From JAQIBY01 sp046546095 (lineage in GTDB: Bacteria > Bacteroidota > Bacteroidia > Bacteroidales > ML635J-15): 7,026 bases of DNA. The position numbers and the translations under genes are program-made. Each line of letters opens with the position of its first letter. Position 1 is the first letter of the stretch. Of the stretch, positions 1 to 5,880 are shown one piece after another. Where the stretch lies: positions 1-7,026 of the forward strand of contig JBKGYK010000103.1 of the NCBI GenBank assembly GCA_046546095.1, in the 5' to 3' direction. The notes under the pieces were generated by a model that had not been told where the DNA came from, made no database searches, and was given only the letters and a program-made list of their open reading frames with translations.

Positions 1-2
1 CT

Positions 3-42
3 GCTTTTGGCACCATTTTTGGTCAAAAATGGCGCCAAAAGC
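3..42. repeat. Near-perfect palindrome, 19-bp arms
   Basis: Bases 3-21 are the reverse complement of 24-42 except for one A/C mismatch (position 12 against 33), and only two bases separate the arms. As RNA it would form a long hairpin from either strand. It lies at the window edge, so it could be the terminator hairpin of a gene further left or one end of a dispersed repeat. There is no T-tract after it on the plus strand, which weakens the terminator reading. Confidence 0.6.
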
Positions 43-62
43 TTACTGTATCGCAGTTACAT

Positions 63-83
63 ACATCGGGCTTTGCCCGATGT
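63..83. repeat. Short hairpin leading into the tandem repeats
   Basis: ACATCGGGC (63-71) and GCCCGATGT (75-83) are perfect 9-bp arms around a TTT loop. The right arm overlaps the start of the first 50-bp tandem unit. A second mini-hairpin, GCCCC-GTT-GGGGC, lies inside that unit. The pattern resembles dispersed hairpin repeats of noncoding DNA rather than a gene. Confidence 0.55.
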
Positions 84-222
84 TCTGCGCTTTCGCCCCG
101 TTGGGGCTTGGAGTTTCAGACTTTGGTTGATGTTTCGTGCTTTTGTTGCGTTGCGGCTTGAAGTTTCAGGCTTTGATGAATGTTCCTGGTTGTTGCCGCG
201 TTGGGGCTTGAAAGTATCCCAA
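79..222. repeat. Three degenerate tandem repeats, 50-bp period
   Basis: Units start at 79, 129 and 179, an exact 50-bp spacing. Each opens with (g/a)atgtt and carries a shared core, cGTTGgGGCTTG, about 20 bases in. By hand alignment, units 1 and 2 agree at 38 of 50 positions. Unit 3 agrees well over its first 35 bases and then diverges. The period is not a multiple of three and the units have drifted, so the open frame running through them is not a repeated protein. A final small inverted repeat, GGCTTG (205-210) with CAAGCC (220-225), ends the array. Confidence 0.6.
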
Positions 223-225
223 GCC

Positions 226-404
226 GGTATGAGATGTACTGAACATACCATTCATTTCAACACAAATTAAATGTGTCATTATCTGTAGGATACATTGCAA
301 ATTTATTAGAGGAATCAAGCTTGCAGAAAAGAAGCTATACACACTGGTTCACATTTACAAATGGTCAAACTTCAGGAAAATATTTTTGGAGGAGCAGACC
401 ATCC
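226..404. other. AT-rich intergenic stretch, nothing recognised
   Basis: No convincing coding frame, RNA gene or promoter was found here on either strand. The only local structure is short AT-rich symmetry, such as AAAATATTTT at 377-386. It separates the tandem repeats from the GC-rich inverted-repeat element. Confidence 0.4.
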
Positions 405-428
405 GCGCCCCGGCGAAGGCGAATATCC

Positions 429-613
429 TGCCATGTGCCACAGGCTCATTTCTGCGCCATGCTGTAGCGACCGGAGGCTTTGCCCCTGCCAGTCCCTGTC
501 TGCCAGCCTCGGCTGGTGAACCGACAGGCAGGCGGCAGGCTGGCAGCGAAACGAAGTGGAGATGGGAAGCTCACAGGCATGGCAATGCAGAAATGAGCCT
601 GTGGCACATGGCA
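429..613. repeat. Nested inverted-repeat element with perfect 27-bp outer arms
   Basis: Bases 429-455 and 587-613 are perfect 27-bp reverse complements, beginning TGCCATGTG and ending ATTTCTGC on the left arm. Pairing continues inward at 456-462 with 577-583 (three-base bulge), 486-492 with 540-546, 495-500 with 523-528, and 503-508 with 511-516, so the element folds to a central GC-rich tip. A weaker outward extension (GCGCC 405-409 with GGCGC 636-640) is possible. It is more GC-rich than its surroundings and begins 39 bases past the protease stop codon. It could be a MITE/REP-like repeat or a 3'-end hairpin of that mRNA. No T-tract or clear target-site duplication is visible. Confidence 0.75.
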
Positions 614-652
614 GATAGCAGACGCAGACGGACAAGGCGCCCACATTATCAT

Positions 653-3600
653 TTACATAACGACAATACGTTTGGTCCAGACTTCCCTACCATTGCTAAG
701 TGTGAGCAAATACATTCCAGGGCTCAAATCGCGAACAGAAAGGGTAAAGCGATGGTTTCCGGCCTTCATATCCTTTTTGCTTATCCGCCTGACAAGATTT
801 CCACTGACATCGGTAATACGGATGTCAATATCTCCTGAATGGGAAAGGTTTACATCCAGAAACATCTGCTCAGAAGCAGGGTTGGGATACAAAAGCAGAC
901 TTTCAGACATCTCCTCCCCGACAGCCACAGGCCAGGTGACTTCAAGCACAACCGGAATAATGAGGGTATCAGCTTCATAGTATAAATTCAACTGTGCATC
1001 GTAAATGCCGGCTGTCATGCCGTGGGTGTCAAATTCCAGCAACACGGTATCGTTGTTCAGATGCCATACATCGCCTAAAGCCGGAGACAGACTGAGCCAG
1101 TCAATAGGCGGTCCCAGGTTTTCCAGTATCAGCACATCATTGATGTAATGCGGTTCGGCACCATAAATGTCGCCTGTAAGCTGATATTCAAGCTCCATAT
1201 CTCCGGCAAAATCTTCGGAAATATCGGCTTCAATGGTGGCAGTGGCCGTTTCTCCGCTGGTTATTACACCCCAGCCTTCATCTGTTTCGTTGAACCAGGT
1301 TATTATGACCCCATCACCGATGACACCGTTAGAGAAGAGGGTATCATTATCATCGTAAAAGTCGGTAGCGCTGTTGATTGTCATACCGGCAGGAAAGTCG
1401 ATCATAATTTGCTTAATCCATTCAGAATCTTCGCTGCCATTGGTAACACTCAGATCCCATGTAAGGGATTCACCCATTTCGAAAGAGGATGCCGAACATT
1501 CCAGCGTACTGCCGGCAATACTTTTGGTTTCGGGCATTCCTTGTGGTGGTGCATTGCGAACTTCCATATCCCATGAAATGATGCCACCTCCCAGATTGGA
1601 AATCACCAGGGTATCAATACTGATACTGTCCATTGGCATTTCCTTGTATATGCTGTCGGTGCTGACAAACATTTCCGGTGGTGCATCGTATATACTGGGC
1701 AGGACAATGTCATCCAGCCAGGCACAATCCGCACCTGTAGAAACAGAACCATCTTTTATGTATTTCCATTCAAACAGGTGGAATCCCGGATTTACAGGAT
1801 AAGCAAATTCTGCCCAGTCTTTTTCTCCGTCCCATCTATCCTGTTCCACCCCGTCGATGTAAAAAGCCAGATAATCCCAGTTATCCTCACTTCCGTCTTC
1901 GCAGGAAACCTTGCGGTAAAAGCGAATGCTGTCCTGAGCCAGCACTTCGAGTCCAATGCGAAGCTCTGAAATCTCATTATCGTTGATGTCGCCTGATTGC
2001 AAGGCATAGCTACCGTTGAAAACTGTATCTGTGGTGATAAACCAACCGGCATTACCACCGGTATCCCAACTATAAGTTTCCATGTCGCCACTTTCCCAGT
2101 TTTCAATGATAATCCCGATACTGACATGCATTGTCAGGCTGGCGATAAAATTATCGCCACTGATCTGCATTGTCATTTCAGCCACATGGCCAACTGGGGC
2201 ATCGGGTGCGGCTTCAATCACCATATCCAGGGTTTCCGAAGTCAGGGGCTGCATTTCTGCTGTGCTGTGCTGCGAATCGGTAATGCTAAGATAAGGATCT
2301 GTGGTTGTGAGTGTGAATTCCACATTTTGCAGATCAGCACCACCGGTGTTGTTCATCACGGGATGATACAGCACGGTTTCACCGGGATCAAGGCGGTTGT
2401 TGTCACCATCCACAATACCGGCACCTGCCTGTTCAATCACTGGAGCATACACAGGAGCCTCTATCGTCCGTTGCCAGTTATCCTGGTCGGCCTGCACATG
2501 AAAGAGGAGGTCGATCATCTCCATGTTTTCAACATCCGTACCCAGATCAAAACTGAAAGCCCCGGGAATTGTCATTGTTTCTGTTGGGCTGATGCTGCCA
2601 ATGTTTTCGCTGGCATCGGTAATTGTTACCTGCGGATGTTCGGAGGACAAGATGGCCGTGATACCGGTAGCTTCTGATTCTGTTTCATTGATAAGGATCA
2701 GATCTACCGTTGCCGTCTCACCAAATTCCAGGCTGTCATTATCGGCTGTATGAATATCGTAATCGATGATAAAACCATCCGTGCTGATTGGAATCACCTT
2801 ACTGTTTTCTATATTATTGGCATCCTTAAGCTTGATATGCAGATCTTGGGCAAGGTACTGGGATTGGGGTGTACCGGTGATTTCACCGGATTCTGAAATG
2901 TCAAAATCCTCAGGCATTGGTCTGGCTGTTAAATTGTATGTCAGACCCGGCTGTATGATATCAGCATTGCTGATGGGCAGAATCCGGACATTTTCCTTAT
3001 CACCGGATGATACACCGGCGACAAAGACAGAATTGTCCGGCATAAGATTGTTACCGTAGTACATTTTTATGTCACCATTCTGATAAAGCCTTACGGCAAA
3101 TTCATGCTCGGTATTGCTCCAGCTAATGATCACATTGTCGGCATTTTCCTGAACGCTCATTGAAAGGCTGCCAAGATCACCGTTTTCATCCATATACATG
3201 GGAGCAATCATTTTTCTGTTGTAAAACACAATGTCATCGTCGGAATTGTAAGGCAGGTCGGTAGTTTCCGGCTCAAACATCAGAGCACCGGTGCCGTAGA
3301 CCCACAGCGTGCTGTACACCGAATCGTAAAATGGAAACTCAAAGGGCAAATCGTAGGCCACCCCGCTAAGCAAACTGCTACCCGAAACAGAGGGATAGGT
3401 AGTTACCTGCTCGTTGATATCAAAGTCCAGATCCCATGACCAAAGATAAGGAGGTGTACCCCCGCTTGCAGATAAACTGTGTGTATATGGTTCATAAATT
3501 GTTGCAGCCGGCAAGGTGGAATCGTCAATAACAGGCGGTTCAAAATTCACGCTGGTACTGACAGGCACCTGCAGCTTACCATTTTCCATGAGTGATATAT

Positions 3601-5002
3601 TGTTTTGACCGCAATCGGTTTCTACCGGTGATTCACTTGTATAATCAATGACTGAAACGCTGTACACCTCTCCCTGGCCGGTACCGTCGGGATCATTTTC
3701 TGTTAGTTGAAAAATATATTTGGCTTCCTGTCCGGGATTGAGGTAATTCAAAAAGGGTGTAAGATCAAATCCCAACTCCATATGCTGATCCACGGAATCA
3801 GTACCCCCTTGCATAAAATGCTGCGCCCCCTGATAGTCAAAAATCGGATAATCCAAGAGATACATTGGCTCGTTGGAGCTCAGGTCTGTAGTCATCCCGA
3901 CATTCATTTTTACAAATTCCCGCTTCGTATGCCGCATGTGCACTTTCATGGTAAGCTGCGGCTCATAACTGGCTTTTGCTTTCAGCATGTTAACAGTCTG
4001 GTTCCAGATTCCGCCATCATAACGACTTTGTGCAAGAGTACGATATGGCATCCAGGCATAACCTTCCTCACCCCAGGTCAGATGGTTGCCGTAGGTATTG
4101 GCGATTTTCACACCACCAATTTCCCAGTCCCGCATATCAATAACACCATCTCCGTTGATGTCAATGTCATTGGTGTATTGTCCGTCACCATTGTAATCCC
4201 ATTTGATGGAATCGTTGTAACCTACAATGGCCATGGCATGATTGGGAGAAGCGCCCCAGGAAATGATGACATCTTCTCCGGCGTGCGCAGATTCATCCGG
4301 TAAAGTATTTGAGGGCGACTGGAACTGGGAATAAAAAAAGGCCACACCACCCACATCATCACCTTCGTGATGATGATCCAGCCAGTGTTTGAAACTGTTC
4401 AGACCTTCTTCATCGCTAACATCAATGCAATAAGCACCGCGGATACGGTTTTTCATGGCCTGGTAATATTTGTCATAGCCACTCATAAACATCTTGTTGC
4501 TGCCTTCATTCACATCATAGCCCCATGTTTCAATATCGGGATTGCCGACCATGCGCAACACTTCCATGCTGTGATAATATGATGCGCCATACCAGCCATT
4601 GCCACCATTTTCAAAATTCCAGGTAAAATAACTTGGGTAAGTAGTTGTATCAGTATCAGCGGCCAGATCGCGTAACCGGTTAATTTCATAGGTAAATCCA
4701 AGGGCAACAGAAGCAGTCTGACCACAATCCAGTCCGCTCTGGGTAAACATCTCACGCATGTATGGCTGGGTAGAGTTGTCCACTTCGGAAGGCAAAGGGG
4801 TATCTCGAAACTGCGGAGGAAGTTTCAGCTCAGGTAAAGTAAGCAACTTTTGCTTCTCTTTTTGGCTTAAAGGGTTTAATGTATCGGGGCGGAATTTTTC
4901 ATCAGGTAATGGATTTTGTGCCTGTGCGGAAATTCCTGCGGTCAAACTGGCAAGAATAAAAATCAGCGCCATCAGCGTCAGCAAGTTTCCATGGTTTCTC
5001 AT
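653..5002 (-). CDS. Secreted C1A (papain-like) cysteine protease, multidomain, with T9SS C-terminal sorting domain
   Basis: Predicted surface or secreted endopeptidase of 1449 residues. Residues 1-28 are a signal peptide (hydrophobic 7-22, AQA cleavage site). The protease domain spans about 65-335: VDNSTQPY, then Gln88 and Cys93 in SGLDCGQTAS, His255 in PNHAMAIVGY, and Asn302 in ANTYG followed by WGEEGY, the usual papain order. An EF-hand-like pair, DYNGDG and DINGDGVIDMRD (269-292), sits between His and Asn. Then come a putative Ig (He_PIG-like) domain split by an inserted beta-sandwich (about 493-742), two CARDB-like domains (745-850, 855-962), a MAM/jelly-roll-like domain (966-1103), a split BACON-like domain (1108-1356), and a type A T9SS sorting domain (1366-1449; LLYPNPAS, final KRIVVM). 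The ATG at 5000-5002 gives an intact signal peptide; no Shine-Dalgarno is seen. Protease family and T9SS export are firm; the middle domain names are by eye. Substrate is unknown. Confidence 0.93.
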   Translation of the reverse strand: MRNHGNLLTLMALIFILASLTAGISAQAQNPLPDEKFRPDTLNPLSQKEKQKLLTLPELKLPPQFRDTPLPSEVDNSTQPYMREMFTQSGLDCGQTASVALGFTYEINRLRDLAADTDTTTYPSYFTWNFENGGNGWYGASYYHSMEVLRMVGNPDIETWGYDVNEGSNKMFMSGYDKYYQAMKNRIRGAYCIDVSDEEGLNSFKHWLDHHHEGDDVGGVAFFYSQFQSPSNTLPDESAHAGEDVIISWGASPNHAMAIVGYNDSIKWDYNGDGQYTNDIDINGDGVIDMRDWEIGGVKIANTYGNHLTWGEEGYAWMPYRTLAQSRYDGGIWNQTVNMLKAKASYEPQLTMKVHMRHTKREFVKMNVGMTTDLSSNEPMYLLDYPIFDYQGAQHFMQGGTDSVDQHMELGFDLTPFLNYLNPGQEAKYIFQLTENDPDGTGQGEVYSVSVIDYTSESPVETDCGQNNISLMENGKLQVPVSTSVNFEPPVIDDSTLPAATIYEPYTHSLSASGGTPPYLWSWDLDFDINEQVTTYPSVSGSSLLSGVAYDLPFEFPFYDSVYSTLWVYGTGALMFEPETTDLPYNSDDDIVFYNRKMIAPMYMDENGDLGSLSMSVQENADNVIISWSNTEHEFAVRLYQNGDIKMYYGNNLMPDNSVFVAGVSSGDKENVRILPISNADIIQPGLTYNLTARPMPEDFDISESGEITGTPQSQYLAQDLHIKLKDANNIENSKVIPISTDGFIIDYDIHTADNDSLEFGETATVDLILINETESEATGITAILSSEHPQVTITDASENIGSISPTETMTIPGAFSFDLGTDVENMEMIDLLFHVQADQDNWQRTIEAPVYAPVIEQAGAGIVDGDNNRLDPGETVLYHPVMNNTGGADLQNVEFTLTTTDPYLSITDSQHSTAEMQPLTSETLDMVIEAAPDAPVGHVAEMTMQISGDNFIASLTMHVSIGIIIENWESGDMETYSWDTGGNAGWFITTDTVFNGSYALQSGDINDNEISELRIGLEVLAQDSIRFYRKVSCEDGSEDNWDYLAFYIDGVEQDRWDGEKDWAEFAYPVNPGFHLFEWKYIKDGSVSTGADCAWLDDIVLPSIYDAPPEMFVSTDSIYKEMPMDSISIDTLVISNLGGGIISWDMEVRNAPPQGMPETKSIAGSTLECSASSFEMGESLTWDLSVTNGSEDSEWIKQIMIDFPAGMTINSATDFYDDNDTLFSNGVIGDGVIITWFNETDEGWGVITSGETATATIEADISEDFAGDMELEYQLTGDIYGAEPHYINDVLILENLGPPIDWLSLSPALGDVWHLNNDTVLLEFDTHGMTAGIYDAQLNLYYEADTLIIPVVLEVTWPVAVGEEMSESLLLYPNPASEQMFLDVNLSHSGDIDIRITDVSGNLVRRISKKDMKAGNHRFTLSVRDLSPGMYLLTLSNGREVWTKRIVVM

Positions 5003-5075
5003 ACGATCTTATCTTAATCTTTCATTGTTTTTCAGCTGTCTCGGTTTTCGTAAACAACGCTCCGATTTCAAACTG

Positions 5076-5083
5076 AAAAGATA
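5076..5083 (-). promoter_or_regulatory. Candidate -7 element for the protease gene
   Basis: Read on the minus strand this is TATCTTTT, one base from the Bacteroidota -7 consensus TAnnTTTG. It would start a transcript near 5070 and give a leader of roughly 65-70 bases before the ATG at 5002. I found no TTTG-type -33 element at the expected distance, so support is weak. Confidence 0.3.
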
Positions 5084-5104
5084 CAAAACTTTTTCATAAG
5101 ACGG

Positions 5105-5131
5105 AAAAAAAGGATATAAGGAAACCTTATA
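5105..5131 (-). terminator. Weak minus-strand hairpin followed by seven Ts
   Basis: On the minus strand, TATAAGG-TTT-CCTTATA (5131 to 5115) is followed by TCC and then seven Ts (5111 to 5105), the layout of an intrinsic terminator. The stem is AT-rich and short. The stop codon of a 44-codon minus-strand frame lies inside the stem. It would shield the protease gene from read-through from its upstream side. Confidence 0.4.
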
Positions 5132-5352
5132 GCGGAGGTAATGATGGTAAAATGACGGGGTTTTCAGCTTTGATGCCGGTGATTCTGGCTTCGCCCAATA
5201 AGCTTTCGATTCTATCCGGTGACGTAGAGACGATCCGCCAGCCGGTGAATCCCTCAGTCACCTTTCCTTATTTGATAGTGGTAGATGGCTGGGGTAAGCC
5301 ATTGAAAAACCCAGCGGTACTAAATCAATACTACCGCTTGAAAGCCACAGCC

Positions 5353-5769
5353 ATGGCAAAGTTGACAAATTACCTATCTTTACGCCCTGTGAATACATTC
5401 AAACGCATATTTTTTATTGTGGCCGGCAGTCTTGCACTTGGGCTGGGTACTCTGGGCGTATTTGTCCCCGGTCTGCCTACCACTCCTTTTTTGCTGCTGA
5501 GTGCTGCTCTGTATCTGCGCTCATCTGAAAAACTTCATCAGTATTTGATAAACCACCGTTATTTAGGAAAATACATTCACCGCTATCACACACGAAAAGG
5601 GATGAGCATGCGCACTAAAATCTACGCCATACTGCTGATGTGGAGCATGATCGCCCTTTCTTCATGGCTGTTTATTGACGAACTGTGGCTGCGTTTGTTA
5701 CTGCTTGTACTAGGCATCACCGGCAGCATCGTTATGGGCCTTGTAGTGAAAACCTGGCGGGAGAAATGA
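5353..5769 (+). CDS. DUF454 (YbaN-family) small inner-membrane protein
   Basis: From the ATG at 5353 this is a 138-residue protein with about four hydrophobic segments (roughly 19-36, 40-54, 91-108, 112-132). It carries the family signature GVFVPGLPTTPFLLL at 35-49, and RSSEKLHQYLINH then LGKYI just after, as in E. coli YbaN and relatives. The biochemical function of this family is not established, so none is given. Start choice is uncertain. The frame is open back to ATG 5152 (205 residues), but those extra residues do not resemble the family. A GTG at 5389 would give 126 residues and begins just before the conserved region. GAAAG at 5340-5344 is a weak ribosome-site candidate for 5353. No terminator follows the stop. 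Confidence 0.85.
   Translation: MAKLTNYLSLRPVNTFKRIFFIVAGSLALGLGTLGVFVPGLPTTPFLLLSAALYLRSSEKLHQYLINHRYLGKYIHRYHTRKGMSMRTKIYAILLMWSMIALSSWLFIDELWLRLLLLVLGITGSIVMGLVVKTWREK
5375..5382 (+). promoter_or_regulatory. -7-like element overlapping the DUF454 gene start
   Basis: TATCTTTA followed by CGCC resembles the TAnnTTTG -7 box. It lies downstream of the ATG at 5353 and seven bases before the GTG at 5389. If it is used, the true start must be that GTG, nearly leaderless, or later. A TTGACA at 5362-5367 is too close to pair with it, and no proper -33 is seen. Confidence 0.25.
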
Positions 5770-5790
5770 ACACATAATCAGAATAATTTA

Positions 5791-5798
5791 TATCTTTG
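5791..5798 (+). promoter_or_regulatory. Bacteroidota -7 promoter element for the 331-residue secreted protein gene
   Basis: TATCTTTG matches the TAnnTTTG consensus completely and lies in the gap between the two plus-strand genes. Transcription would begin near 5803-5805, giving a leader of about 75-80 bases. The -33 region (about 5767-5773) has no clear TTTG, so the call rests on the -7 box and its position. Confidence 0.5.
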
Positions 5799-5808
5799 CC
5801 ATAATAGC

Positions 5809-5865
5809 ATGATTACCAATGATGAAACGATAAATGCGGACAGCTTAGAATCACTAAATTTTTAA
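5809..5865 (+). other. Possible 18-codon leader micro-ORF
   Basis: An ATG at 5809 opens a frame, MITNDETINADSLESLNF, that stops with TAA at 5863-5865. It begins only a few bases after the predicted transcript start and ends 15 bases before the next gene. No ribosome site precedes it, though these organisms often lack one. It may be a leader peptide or chance. Confidence 0.2.
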
Positions 5866-5880
5866 TAACAATAAAAACAC

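Larger units (their letters stand above)
5003..5352. other. Divergent intergenic region
   Basis: This 350-bp gap lies between the minus-strand protease and the plus-strand DUF454 gene. It contains a weak minus-strand promoter candidate (5076-5083) and a minus-strand hairpin with T-tract (5105-5131). It also contains a 44-codon minus-strand frame (GTG at 5259-5261, TAA at 5127-5129) of doubtful reality. The plus-strand frame is open from ATG 5152 into the DUF454 gene, but its first 67 codons look unlike that family. A GGAGG at 5134-5138 followed by ATGs at 5141 and 5144 reads only four codons and is probably chance. Confidence 0.5.

Noticed and set aside
7..270. 87-codon plus-strand frame over the 5' end of the window
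   Set aside because: It runs across the palindrome and the 50-bp tandem repeats; the period shifts the frame, and there is no family resemblance.
429..613. CRISPR array or integron attC-like site
   Set aside because: There are no regularly spaced direct repeats or spacers, no cas genes, no integrase, and no recognised core sites; the structure is a single nested inverted repeat.
372..838. Overlapping frames on both strands around the inverted repeat, sharing a MSLWHMA peptide
   Set aside because: The same peptide appears on both strands because the two arms are reverse complements. This is a product of the repeat, not genes.
3600..3630. Second DCGQ tetrapeptide in the protease (around Cys464), like the active-site DCGQ
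   Set aside because: It lacks the surrounding papain motif and lies after the catalytic domain; a chance repeat of four residues.
1148..4755. Several frames of 60-226 codons antisense to or overlapping the protease gene
   Set aside because: They are shadows of a 1449-codon gene with clear domains throughout; none shows a recognisable motif.
5134..5160. GGAGG Shine-Dalgarno-like site before ATGs at 5141, 5144 and 5152
   Set aside because: The nearest ATGs read only four or five codons including the stop, the ATG at 5152 is too far, and Bacteroidota rarely depend on this motif.
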